In this document: positions 44,701-53,478 of the stretch, piece by piece | How positions within the stretch are numbered: position 1 is the stretch's first letter | How the letters are laid out: every line of letters starts with the position of its first letter | NCBI GenBank assembly: GCA_916613615.1 | Contig: OU744732.1 | Coordinates: 61,641,227 to 61,705,226 of the forward strand | Source: Steromphala cineraria | Lineage: Eukaryota; Mollusca; Gastropoda; Trochida; Trochidae | Length of the DNA stretch: 64,000 nucleotides | Reading direction: 5' to 3' | Made by a program: the position numbers and the translations under genes | The notes under the pieces: generated by a model | Databases searched by the model: none | Told to the model about the DNA's origin: nothing | The model's input: the letters and a program-made list of their open reading frames with translations, nothing else

Positions 44701-45679
44701 CACTGGTGTGAAATCTTTTCAAAACTTTGATAGAATCTTTCAGTATTACAGGCACTTATATTTAATACTTGCAGGTTTTGAATATGATACCAAAGTCATA
44801 GAAATATGCTATTACACATAAAAGATATATTCCTTATTTTGATATACTTATATCCAATAATCATTTGAACTTCAAAATCCTGTAAAGGTCCCAGATCGTT
44901 GTATATACTTTGATTTTTAATGCTGAGATACCTCAAGATGCTCATTGTATGTGTTTAGATAACAATTTTTTTTTAATTCCAACAATAATTTGTTTATTCC
45001 AGGCCGGGCAATGATTCTCAACTCGGTGAGAGTACACTGGATGCTACAGGTTGAAGGTCTGGAACTGACAAACATGGCTTGGTGTGGAAAGAAAAACACT
45101 CGGGGTCAGTTCCGGGTTTTCATAGGAACTTGTAGCAGTCCTTTGCCCAACCCTCCCTCCCCCTTCCCTCTCACGTCTCCTTCCTACTGGGAGACTCAAT
45201 CAACCCTGAGGTGGAAGGAGAGTGTTGGGATCCTGCTGGAGATGGGGGTGGTGGAGGGAGATAGAAACATTGACGAGTGGCGCTGTATATCTGATCTCCG
45301 CGGCTCTGTCTGCGTGTCAGTGAGGGACCGCTGTCACCCCGACCAGCTCTGTATCCGGGTGTTCAGAAGAGACCAAGAGGACAGGAGGGGACATCAGGTT
45401 GGTGAGTGTGTCCCTCTCCCCCTCGCATCTGGTGTAGATTACACCCTCACCTTTGGGTTGGTGCTGGATGTGAGGAGGGGGAGGGTGGCGTTCCTAGATG
45501 TGGAGAGGGGGAAACTTTTGTGTAAAGTCGATGTGGAGTTTAGCCAGGAGGTTTTTCCAATGTTTTACGTTGAATCACACAACTACTACTGTTCTACAAG
45601 AATGAGACTGGTCAGCGGCCGCGAGATTTCAGTCACTGACGAGAAAATACAACTCATTCAGCAGGCCTTGTCAGGCTGA
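32616..45679 (+). CDS. NLR-like protein: STAND NTPase, ankyrin repeats, SPRY-like domain (6 coding exons)
   Basis: Coding exons 32616-32712, 37262-37294, 37538-38721, 39215-40166, 41773-41871 and 45003-45679. All junctions have GT/AG and compatible phases (1,1,0,1,1), giving 3042 nt, 1013 residues plus stop. Layout: glycine-rich N-terminus (1-43); P-loop NTPase of the novel STAND type 3 kind (44-438), with Walker A GNAGDGKTT at 81-89 and Walker B-like VVMLDD at 125-130; ankyrin repeats (about 445-750); linker (756-789); SPRY/B30.2-like C-terminus (790-1013). STAND proteins with repeat sensors typically act as nucleotide-driven, oligomerising signalling switches, often in innate immunity. This role is inferred from architecture only. 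No signal peptide or membrane segment is seen, so it is probably cytoplasmic. Missed small exons remain possible in introns 4 and 5. Confidence 0.82.
33030..34285. other. Intron 1, part with no recognisable feature
   Basis: AT-rich intron sequence. Frames such as 33807-34124 have no recognisable domain. Intron 1 (32713-37261) is mostly repeat DNA further right. Confidence 0.6.
34286..35784. mobile_element. 1.5-kb element: TIRs, six tandem units of about 170 bp, (GGAC)n tract
   Basis: Left end ATACCCCCGCT, right end GCGGGGGTAT with an extra terminal hairpin (ATACCCCCGC...GCGGGGGTAT, about 35753-35784). Tandem units carry AGAGTCACTGTTTTAGTC and CCTCAAAAGGCACATCTAGG; repeat positions near 34679, 34853, 35021, 35190, 35356 and 35534. 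A (GGAC)n run precedes the hairpin (35696-35737). It lies in intron 1. Non-coding. Confidence 0.85.
35835..35915. repeat. Short tandem repeat with GGGCCAATACGAGCA units
   Basis: Four to five units of 17-20 bp around CTGG(A/G)CCAATACGAGCAAA. Related words (ACTGGACCATTACGG) border the hairpin at 36113-36175, so the two may be parts of one foldback element. Confidence 0.7.
36113..36175. repeat. 63-nt near-perfect hairpin
   Basis: CCAGTTACAGGTCC and GGTCTGCTG on the left arm pair with CAGCAGACC and GGACCTGTAACTGG on the right. One small internal mismatch separates the two stem parts and the loop is about 12 nt. It lies within intron 1 of the host gene, so it is probably transcribed. Confidence 0.88.
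36685..36800 (-). repeat. Partial inverted copy of the 170-bp unit
   Basis: AATCCCTAGATGAGCCTTTTGAGG and GTTTCCATTGAAAACGTGACTG are the reverse complement of words in the 34286-35784 tandem units. Remaining intron-1 sequence (36176-36684 and 36801-37261) shows nothing else. Confidence 0.75.
37262..37294 (+). CDS. Host gene coding exon 2 (33-bp micro-exon)
   Basis: Acceptor TTTTGCAG and donor GTATAA. Encodes TGPDPIKDMI and split codons at both ends. It is phase-symmetric, so skipping would keep the frame. The weak donor makes alternative use plausible. Confidence 0.65.
37538..38721 (+). CDS. Host gene exon 3: STAND NTPase domain
   Basis: The acceptor TTTCCAG ends at 37537, with a pyrimidine-rich tract before it. 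The exon encodes ARTKKEIELKTEGMVRVSVV, the usual entry to this NTPase family, then WITITGNAGDGKTTIG (P-loop), VVMLDDRFGAF (Walker B with a second Asp), and FISRTNV (sensor-1-like Arg), followed by a helical part rich in charged residues. The donor GTAAGT at 38722 is strong. The open frame also runs upstream to an ATG at 37513 and downstream to 38889, but those extensions are intron. Confidence 0.88.
38890..39214. other. Intron 3, no feature
   Basis: Intron between the NTPase and ankyrin exons (38722-39214). The acceptor is TTTCGATAG, preceded by a T-rich tract. Confidence 0.7.
39215..40166 (+). CDS. Host gene exon 4: ankyrin repeats
   Basis: After the acceptor TTTCGATAG the frame encodes a helical cap (TMLWTAVKSGRIVAAQTLVK), then about eight repeats. 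Each has a conserved G-x-T-P-L-H-Y core: GRTPLLYLC, GQTPLHYICQ, GQTPLHYLF, KSTPLHNLC, GTTPFHYNC, GITPLHVLC, GNTPLHFLC, GNTPMDYF. Repeat spacing is longer than the canonical 33 residues in the first half (about 45), with Asn/Asp-rich linkers. Exon ends DYFNDKG at donor GTAATA (40167), a non-optimal donor. Ankyrin stacks usually bind proteins and could act as the sensor or the effector contact. Confidence 0.88.
40167..41772. other. Intron 4, no recognisable feature
   Basis: AT-rich. The ankyrin frame continues 47 bases into it, to a stop at 40211-40213, so intron retention would give a slightly longer, SPRY-less protein. I found no further exon by eye. Confidence 0.6.
41773..41871 (+). CDS. Host gene coding exon 5
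   Basis: Acceptor TTCTGCAG and donor GTAAGT. Only one of three frames is open, and its phase matches the ends of exons 4 and 6. It encodes ASLPWTDGMILRSAADLVLC and a further 12 residues. I do not recognise a domain; it may form the N-terminal strand of the SPRY-like unit. Confidence 0.7.
42200..43380 (-). pseudogene. BEL/Pao Pol remnant (protease and reverse transcriptase parts) in intron 5
   Basis: Minus-strand fragments in several frames. 43374-43177 is a DUF1758-like protease part with FFTKFNVQGDSIPYTGH. 43255-43073 has SIDGKVAFQLPPLVECNNIP then PTPDIALHHPHL, typical of BEL/Pao. 42903-42691 includes DRQFMDIMNKNMYRNDKGSW. A frame over about 42660-42560 includes LQKVFDNNHAEIAPPL followed by a WYLPIFG-like box. 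42443-42200 has a lineage-typical LRLHKIISNSTEVMKSFPPE box. The pieces are in normal order for Pol but carry shifts and stops, so it is an old copy. It is opposite in strand to the host gene and unrelated in position to the BEL/Pao tail at 1-394. Confidence 0.78.
43884..44013. repeat. 130-bp foldback palindrome
   Basis: TTTTGCTGAATATT...AGTTCTCATCTCG on the left is the inverse of CGAGATGAGAACTT...AATATTCAGCAAAA on the right. Arms are about 46 bp and the centre about 38 bp, with a few unpaired bases. It lies in intron 5. Flanking 43381-43883 and 44014-44990 show nothing else. Confidence 0.85.
45003..45679 (+). CDS. Host gene exon 6: SPRY/B30.2-like C-terminus
   Basis: The exon starts after TTTATTCCAG and encodes 224 residues to TGA at 45677-45679. 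The segment RGRVAFLDVERGKLLCKV followed by FPMFYV matches the C-terminal core of SPRY domains, where a strand with A-F-x-D and a P-M-F segment are typical. Upstream are VGILLEMGVVEG and GSVCVSVRDR, plausible SPRY strands, and a proline-rich insert PNPPSPFPLTSPSYW. SPRY domains bind ligands or partner proteins. Base composition is visibly more G+C-rich than that of exons 3 and 4, suggesting a different history or stronger constraint. Confidence 0.75.
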
Positions 45680-45816
45680 AAAGAGTTAAAAGATATAGTT
45701 TAAATATGTTTTGAAATTTAACATAATAAGTAAAAGAGGGAAAGTAAACAATGTTATGCTTTCACCTTTAGAATGTTCATAAAATGTGACCTGTAAGATA
45801 GGCCTATACAGTGTTG

Positions 45817-45893
45817 AATAAACAAATGTTTTAAAAACTAAGAGATATTATATTCAAAATACAGTGTGTTAACTGATGTATTTTGAGAATAAA
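45817..45893 (+). promoter_or_regulatory. Polyadenylation signals of the host gene
   Basis: AATAAA at 45817-45822, 138 bp after the stop, and again at 45888-45893. Either fits as the gene's 3' end; no other gene is close on this strand. Confidence 0.55.
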
Positions 45894-45903
45894 TCTCGTT
45901 TTT

Positions 45904-46085
45904 ATGCCCCCGAATCGGAGATTCCGGGGGTATATTGTTTTTCACCTGTCCGTCTGTCCGTCTGTCCGTCCGTCCGTCTGTCCGTCTGTCCGTTTGTCCA
46001 CAAAAACTTTAACCTTGGTCATAACTTTTGATTGGTCGGAGCTAGGTCTTTGATACTTGACATATGCATATGCATCCGGGGGCAT
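45904..46085. mobile_element. 182-bp MITE with ATGCCCCCG ends and (CCGTCTGT)n tract
   Basis: Left end ATGCCCCCGAAT, right end ATCCGGGGGCAT. A terminal hairpin (CCCCCGAATCGGAGATTCCGGGGG) lies at the left, then a pyrimidine tract of CCGTCTGT units (45950-45998). Same plan as the elements at 17128 and 34286, but without long internal tandem units. Confidence 0.8.
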
Positions 46086-46149
46086 TCGTGTTTCACAAAC
46101 ACATCTTGTTTGTTACTGATAAGGAAAATGTTATTAAGATTATGACTAC

Positions 46150-46344
46150 ACTAGGCAGCACAGTCGGCAAGAGCGCCGGTCTCACGTTGCTGAGGTCCGG
46201 TGTTCGAATCCCATCCAGGCCAGGGTGTAAACACTGGAGCCCTAGTGTGTAGTGCATCAAAGTTTGCACAAGTGTTTGTATGTTCTGTGCTTTGTGTTGT
46301 GTGCTCTGTTTTCTTTCGGGATAATAAAGCTTTATCTTATATTA
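46150..46344 (+). mobile_element. tRNA-derived SINE
   Basis: The head CAGTCGGCAAGAGCGCCGG resembles a pol III A box, and TGTTCGAATCC (46201-46211) is a near-perfect B box at the usual spacing. The pair closes as a tRNA-like fold (GCGCCGGTCTC ... GAATCCCATCCAGGCC). The tail ends AATAAAGCTTTATCTTATATT, which may be the part copied by a partner LINE. It is too decayed at the left end to be a tRNA gene. Confidence 0.78.
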
Positions 46345-47809
46345 CGCATTTTTGAGATTGGTCAAACGTGTGTTTTAAACAAAGCTAGCTGATGTTTCTT
46401 TCTCAGGCAAATCTTAATTGGGTTTCGTAATACAATGTATTTCATGTCATATCCTATCGTCACATATCTTATCAGCCCATCTGTTATCTTATGGTGTGTC
46501 ATATTATTGCATGACGTATAATTTCATGTACTTAACTGACAAACAATAGCAAGTACACATTTCAGTTGAATATATCATATGTTAGATTTTTAATTACAAA
46601 TATTTCGTGCTTTTGATGTATTATCAAACTGATAAGAACAATAAGACTTCAATTATCATTCAACCATTCATACAACATGTGCAGTCATGTGACACACAGT
46701 GTTAATGTAGCCCTCATAGCTGGGTGGACTGGGACACATTGTTACAGTATTTTTTTCAAGTGTACTGCACGTTGCTGTACCCGCAACTTGGTGTCTGAAC
46801 GTTGTCAAGACCTGTCAAGACTAACAGGGGGAGGGGGAGTTTATAAGAATAATCAATGAGTCGGCGACTCTCACAGAGCACCAAATTGAAGATTAAAAAA
46901 GTTGTAGTAGTGTCTGACTTTCACAATTTAGGTATAAGATCTCTCAATTGAAATAGAAGATCCAAGCGAATCATCAATGCCGGATGCAAAAAAGTTCTGT
47001 CAACCAAAAACAATGCTGTACCCATCGAATATCGCTTGAGTGATTTTGTACCGATCGGTCGGTAAGCAAGAGACAATGGAGATTCTAAGTTATGTTATGA
47101 AGTTACGTTTGATCGCTTGTAATGAAGTTACGTTTGATCGCTTGTAATGAAATAAGCTGCTTAAATGAGAAGGTCTAATTTTCTAATACGGGTAGTGGAA
47201 CAGCACATGTTAAGACATTTTACCGACTAAATGGTCTATACTGTAAAACTCCTTTTTGTTCATGTAGAATGTAAATTTAAAACCTTTTGTAAGGGTATCA
47301 GTTGAATGTTTAGTTGATCCTTTGTATCCCTTTTATTCCAAATTATGTAACTTATCCTTTGACATTACTTCCAAACAATAAAATCTTCATGCATACGTTA
47401 TGTTATAAAGTCCATGATCGAATCACCCCCAGTGGCTTTGTAGTCTCTTGCTAAGAAATCCAGATTAACGCTTTTATTTTATTGGAGATGATATAATTAT
47501 CAAACTTACGGAAGAACAATTTCATTCATTGTGGGATGTCTAAATATGCGTTGTAGTTTTAAGAGAATTTTCACTGACAAAGTTGTAAATTTGTTTGGGA
47601 AAGGCTTGTGGGATCTGGGTTCAGTTCTTTATTTCCATACGATGATAGGTCGATGTGAATCAGATTAGGAAATAGATGCTCTGACATTTATTAGCCACAA
47701 CGGTGTTATAGTTTTTTAAAAGGTCATTAACTTTAGAAACCCTTCTCGCACAGAATCCGACCATGTCCCACTTACAGTGAATAGACAATAGATAGACAAT
47801 ACTTTATTA
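46345..47809. other. Intergenic stretch, one 25-bp direct duplication
   Basis: No gene recognised. TGAAGTTACGTTTGATCGCT and its 5-base extension occur twice in tandem at 47099-47123 and 47124-47148. A short frame at 46677-46859 has no recognisable domain. Confidence 0.6.
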
Positions 47810-48070
47810 CCTTAAAAGGAGTGAATATGAGGTTTTAATGATATGACTGTATTACTTTCATTCAATTTTAGGTAAATTATGTTTGAGTCATCATGTCCTG
47901 TCCGATTTTTAATAAAAAAACAATAAGAAACGAAAACATTTATTCAAGCTTCATTCCTTCAATGTCGTAGATAAACCGATATGTTGGATTATATTGGGAT
48001 GAAACAACTTTCATAAGTCAAGAATTCAAATAAACAAGGTCATCCGGCTTGAATCGTAATTGCCTTATTT

Positions 48071-48684
48071 ACAGCTGGGTACATTAAGTTTGTTCACTTT
48101 CTTGTGATCTTAGTGCAAATGTCATGTAATTTGGGTTTCGTTTTAACGTTCATAAAATTACTCCAGGACCACTTACAAAAGATCATTAATTTTCCATGTG
48201 TAAAATGACCATTACCAAATCATATTTCGGAAACGTCTTGTCACTGGTGCTGAATGTCGATATTTGGCATTGTTAAATAGTCAGATTGGGTCATATTTGT
48301 GAAATTCGGATTTTCTTAAATAAAGATTCATCCATGTAAATTTTGTAGGAAAAATCAGCACAGTCACGTTGCCTTAGTGCAAAGGAACACATATGAATAA
48401 GATCTAAAGCTCTTGAGCACTTATGAAAGACTTTGTAGAGCAAAATACAAATCAGTGTTTTCGAAATTTTGACCCACTGGTCACTTCAATGACCTGCCAA
48501 ATTTGTTTCAGCTATCTGCTAAGTATGACATAGGAATATGTCAATGCAAACTGAATCTAGAGTGAAATCTCATCATTATCGGTTTCCTTTTCACAATGAT
48601 AGGATGTCTCAAAGACGTTACAAATTACATGATATTTGCACTAGAATACGAAGGTAAATGAACAAACTTGAGATATGCAGCTGT
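48071..48684. mobile_element. 614-bp MITE with CAGCTG ends
   Basis: Left end ACAGCTGGGTACATTAAG followed by TTTGTTCA; right end TGAACAAACTTGAGATATGC then AGCTGT, an imperfect inverted pair of about 26 bp. Flanks contain a TA/TTA duplication. Block A reads continuously across the site (CCTTATTAATAAATATG), so the limits are fixed by comparison. No coding frame. Confidence 0.88.
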
Positions 48685-49989
48685 ATAAATATGTAGTTAT
48701 TACAATGAGTAACGATAAAGATAACTGTTTAAATACAAATGCAAAATAAGTAGTGAATGAGTGAGTAAGTTGGAATTCAATCCCGCTTTAGTAATATTTC
48801 AGCCACTAGCAGAGGACAAAGGAAATCGAAAATGTTGTTTACCAATATCATGTCACTCAATTTAAGATATGCACAGAATCCAGCAAGTCATATATAAATA
48901 TTTTATGAATGCTTCTATTTGCAACTTGTGACAAGGCTGATTTACAATAAATAGAAACTCTGCACATAAAAAAACGAAGCGAATTAGGTTAACTGAACTA
49001 TTTTATTAATCATTAATTATTCACAACATATTTTGATGAAAGTTATACAACTTTAAAAACTTCTCCTAAAAATGTAATTGAATATCGTTTACATTCTTTA
49101 TACAAGATGGACAGAAGAGCACTGGCAGAAATAAACAAATGATTCAATAGTTTACCTCGAACGCATTTTAAAGGTCTCATTAAAATGATTTAAGCTACAG
49201 TGTTAGAAAGGATATCTCACTCATTTTGAACAACTGTTTTGTTAACTGTTTTACAACTATATCTTAATGCTGTAAAGTAAAAAAAGTATTCATCGAAATC
49301 TTTATCTCATGTATAAGCACTTAGTAAAATGCCTGGTATTATTTTTCAATCATTTAGATAAATGACTGAACTACTGAACTGAGCAAAAATGAAAACTTGA
49401 CACAAACATTTTGATATTTGTTTTCAATCATCTATTGCATTCATATGTTGTACAAAGATGAATTGGGTATGATCAGACGACAGCACCACATAGTCACGTT
49501 CGTCGGTTAATTAAATTTGAATACCTTCCAAAATGAATTTCATAGAATGAGAGCGACTTTAGGCAATCAGTAACGATTGCTCTAGCGTCTCCTACAGTTA
49601 CACAACGCCAAAAAGTATACAAAATACCTATTATAGCTAAAGGCTTAATGCCATATTTTGTTCATAGCTCCACTTCACTAAATGAACAAATACAGGAAAC
49701 TGATCAAATACTATTTAGAAAAATAAAGACATAGTAAAGTTACCCAATGTACTACTTTTCAGCATCTAAATTACCCCAATTAGCAGCTTGCGACGATAAT
49801 AACAAGGCATATAAACGAGTGAATCATACCAAGAAAAATGGTGAAAATGGAACAGCTAAACAGTTTTGACAACTAGCTTAGTGTATATGCCAGAGACTGG
49901 TATTAAAAGCCACAAAATACTTTACATTTTTACCTGTATCAAATTTACATCTTGTCATCTTTACATAGACAGTCAGGATAAATATCGAC

Positions 49990-51809
49990 TTAAAGATGGA
50001 CTGAAATGCTATATGGCAACTTTCGGGATTCATGAAATAGTGATAACAATTTCACATGGACTCAACTTTAAATTTCTGAAATCGACCGAGAAACGCCTTA
50101 ATTACGACTGTATAAATAACACCGCCCAATTAGGCCGGCGAACAGAATATAACGCACTGAAGCGTGACTGACTCGTGACGTGTTAGTAGGTGATGTGATA
50201 CCCCGTTGTGTGCCCTCGTTATGTAAAACAACACAAGCTAACAGTACAGCTCGATGTTTAATCGTCGATTAAACACCCTAAACAACATCGAAACATCTCA
50301 AACCTTCAATAAATCGGTAGTTTATTTATTCAACTGGCAATTTGTATTGATGAAAATGTAAGACCCTGATTAAAAACGAAGTTGTGCGCATAATGCTACA
50401 GCATGTAGATGGTCTCGCTTTGCACAATGTTGTCATAAGACTGCACGTGAGAACCCGGAAGTATTTTCGTCATAAACAATTGCTCACGTGTGAAACGTTA
50501 TATCTTCGTGCACAGTTGTTTGTTGTTATTGAATATTACTTTAGTAGCACAGCAGAAAGGATGTTATTATACAATAATATGTTTTATACATTTAAACCAA
50601 TTTTAACAAAAATGCCTTTGACTTCATTTTGTAACAGGATACAAAAATATACGTTTTTCTTAGTTATTTCATTTAGTGATGGATAAGTTACACTTCTCAA
50701 TGAAAAGCATGTATTTGATGATGACTGATGTCTTGTTTAAAACATTATTTTAATAGGCCATTCACTGACAATTTTAATGTTTTCATTCTTGTACATAGAA
50801 GAGATATTTTTCACAACCAAGCCGATTCATGGCCCAACAGAATGAAGATTTATTAAATGAACCTTATTCAAAATAATTTTCAGATAGAGCAAAAAAAGTA
50901 TTCCTAATTTCAACAGGTTATAATTTACCAATCGGAGAAAAAAGGGACGTTAAGGAATACAATTGCTATTTGATGTTACCTAATTAGCTGATGTCATAAA
51001 ATAGCCAAGTGTTGATGATTGTGCATTATATAACCTACCTGCTATAGTCATCATTTGATAGCTTTTAATTAGGAAACAGACAGGAAATACGATAGACAGT
51101 AAAGTAATTGTGTAATAAGTGAGTATCTGATCTAAAGAAAGTAAATAACACCTGCAGACCAATGTCATTGTTTATTCAACCTTTTTACACAACGTTCAAA
51201 TCTAAATGTGAGCATTTTAAATTCGGATTATTACCATAAATCAACCAAAAACTTTGTGCTATTTTTTATATTTTACTAATCTCTTTTTTCTCTGCATGCC
51301 AAACTGTTCATTCAGTGAAAATGCGAACTCGAAACAGAAAATCGGTGTAGTGATCGGTACACGTGAGTTCGATGTAGATTGTCACATTGCCCTGTTTGAC
51401 CTAACACAGCGGGTCAATTTGGCGTGAAACGATCAATGTGATAGGAATTTGTCTACGGAAACTTCATCAGGAGATATTCTAGGACAGTTGACAGCAACAC
51501 AATGATATGACATACTGTTAATCGCTTGGAAAACGCAGAACTACGGATTTCGCCTATCATTTTCCATATAAGCAGACGAACGCTTCACCTACTTCCACGT
51601 CACTTCCGGTATCCCCTTCCCGTGGCCTCCCAGCATTGTTTTGGTTTGTCGCTGGACGGCGACAAGCAGACGCCTTGTTACGCAATGTTTACCTAGCTGT
51701 GATAAACTGTGTATCGTTGCTGTTTTGGCCTAATATTTATGTTATATAGTTATTTTACCAATATCTTATGAAAACTATATTTTAAAAAGTTTATACAGCG
51801 TCTCTTTAA
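49990..51809. mobile_element. 1.8-kb TTAA-bounded insertion, unclassified
   Basis: Block A reads GATTCAACAACAATAGATTAATTG, whereas B has TTAA at 49990, 1.8 kb of extra DNA, TTAA at 51806 and then the same flank. Ends read inward as TTAAAGATGGACTG and TTAAAGAGACGCTG, sharing only TTAAAGA clearly. A TTAA duplication suggests a piggyBac-like non-autonomous element. I find no transposase frame inside (short frames at 49866-50171 and 50384-50686 are not recognisable). Confidence 0.7.
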
Positions 51810-51877
51810 ACAATATATCAAATTAATTGCATTTTAACTACGAAATGCTATATTTGAGCCTTAAATAGTCCTCAGAC

Positions 51878-51893
51878 GGGGGGGGGGGGGGGG
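51878..51893. repeat. Run of 16 G in block B
   Basis: Counterpart of the 22-G run at 22650-22671, with identical flanks (CTCAGAC on the left). Confidence 0.95.
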
Positions 51894-52179
51894 TTAAGTT
51901 TGTAACGTAGGTATGAAATAAAGACGCATTGAATACAAGAGTCGAATGATCTAGCAGGGGAGCGTGTGAGTAAGCGTTTCTTTTTGTGTGGAGCATATCA
52001 CAACTTCAAAAGGCGTTTACAGCCAACGTAACTTTGAAACCTTTGTTGAGATCAAATCTTGTTGAATGAGTATATCAATGTTCCTTTAGAACGTTTAAGA
52101 AGGCGGATCTCAAGTGAATACCGTTTTGTGTCAGTGTTGCTAACAACATCAAGATCTCAAACCTAGTCTCAATATCAAG

Positions 52180-52291
52180 TTATTACTGCTGTGTCACAGG
52201 CTGGCAATGTTCCGTTCTTCACGGCTTGTAGGTTGACTGGTTACTTAGTAATACTGGTGGAGATCTTCAGCTCTTTAGAAGACATCTTGCG
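52180..52291 (+). other. Candidate noncoding 5' exon in block B (donor at 52292)
   Basis: The B copy of module A1: TTACTGCTGTGTCACAGG...GGAGATCTTCAGCTCTTTAG...CATCTTGCG, then GTAAGTTGTTCG. The donor and the 30 bases before it are preserved between copies despite other changes, which is consistent with a functional exon end. A TTAA MITE inserted only 23 bp downstream (52315). Confidence 0.33.
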
Positions 52292-52314
52292 GTAAGTTGT
52301 TCGTTATACAGTTA

Positions 52315-52600
52315 TTAAAGGGGAAGTAGCACGTTTTTAGGGGAAATATAAAGTGATGTCAGGAAAAAGAAAATGAATGGTTCAAGTTGAAAGATAATAT
52401 ATTTAAACTAAATGAAGCAGTAATGAATCAAGTATATGATGTAAAGTTGAGCCATGCTATTCCTTTTTCTAACACAAAATGAATTAAAAGTGTTCTCACA
52501 AAATTGGCTGCCAGTGTATTTTATGTGAATCTTGTTCTGACTATCGATGATTGGTTTGTGTAATGAGATATTTGACACTATCGAAACTCATACATTTAGC
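52315..52600. mobile_element. TTAA MITE, copy 2 (right end missing)
   Basis: Starts TTAAAGGGGAAGTAGCACG and follows copy 1 in order. It has AAATTGGCTGCCAGTG where other copies have AAATGGCCGCCAATGG. It fades out after CATTTAGCAATTAC without the right TIR, so it is truncated. Confidence 0.8.
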
Positions 52601-53417
52601 AATTACTTAAAATAATCAGTTTCCTTAAAAACCTTTCTAATGTAGTCTAGGAGAGCTCAATCATTTGGGTTTTTCATAACATAAAAAATAATCATAGATA
52701 TGAGATGTAAATTTTCAGTGCAGTAATTATACAATATATGTATTGATAACGCTACAAATGTATAAACAATTTATGCTTTGCCTCGATAGATGGCTTTACC
52801 TTGGGATTTTTTAATGAATGTTTGCAATTAAGGTTCAATTTTTAAATCTTATTTTTGTTTACTTATATAACAACAGGTATGTATAGACAGGATTTACCCT
52901 ACCCTCGTAATTTCGTTTCAGCAAAACTATTACTATACTCTCCCCACAGAGGCAGAGGCCTCTGTTATATTACGCCGAGTTTGTGGGGGTAGAATGGGAG
53001 ATGCCTGATTGGAGGCAATCAAAGTTAGTAGTGCAATCAGCGACACTGTTCTTAAATCATAATTTTGGCTACTCAATTATTTACAAGGCATTGTGATATA
53101 AATCACCCTTTCCATACGAGAAACATTGTCATTTGATAAAGAAATTCAAATGGATTGTGATGTATTTTTTTCCGCCAGAGGAAACTGCCTGAACCCACGG
53201 ATTTCGGCGAAACCGTATTATAGCTGGTTTGCTAGAAAGCAAGGGAAGTAACTTGGCTCGTTAAGACAGAAGCTAACTCGTTCAGTTTCGCATTGTCCCT
53301 GATTATTCGACTTTGTATAAAACTACAAAACAATTATGAACTGAATTATTCTTCAATAGATACAGAATGATCGTTACTATTTTTTATGGTTCTTTTAATA
53401 AGAATATTCTAATTATT

Positions 53418-53478
53418 AAAATGTGGGACCACTTGGTATCGCTACCTATATGTCATCGTGACATGTGGTCCCACATTT
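53418..53478. repeat. GTGGGACCAC hairpin 1
   Basis: Arms AAATGTGGGACCAC and GTGGTCCCACATTT around a 33-nt loop. It lies 480 bp inside the left end of the composite insertion. Confidence 0.85.

Noticed and set aside
46150..46225. True tRNA gene
   Set aside because: A and B boxes exist, but acceptor-stem pairing and a terminator are lacking, and a SINE tail follows.
46677..46859. 60-codon frame with several cysteines
   Set aside because: No domain, no splice context and no copy in the matching block; likely chance.
50384..50686. 100-codon frame in the TTAA insertion
   Set aside because: No transposase motif (no DDD/E pattern) and composition like the surrounding AT-rich DNA.
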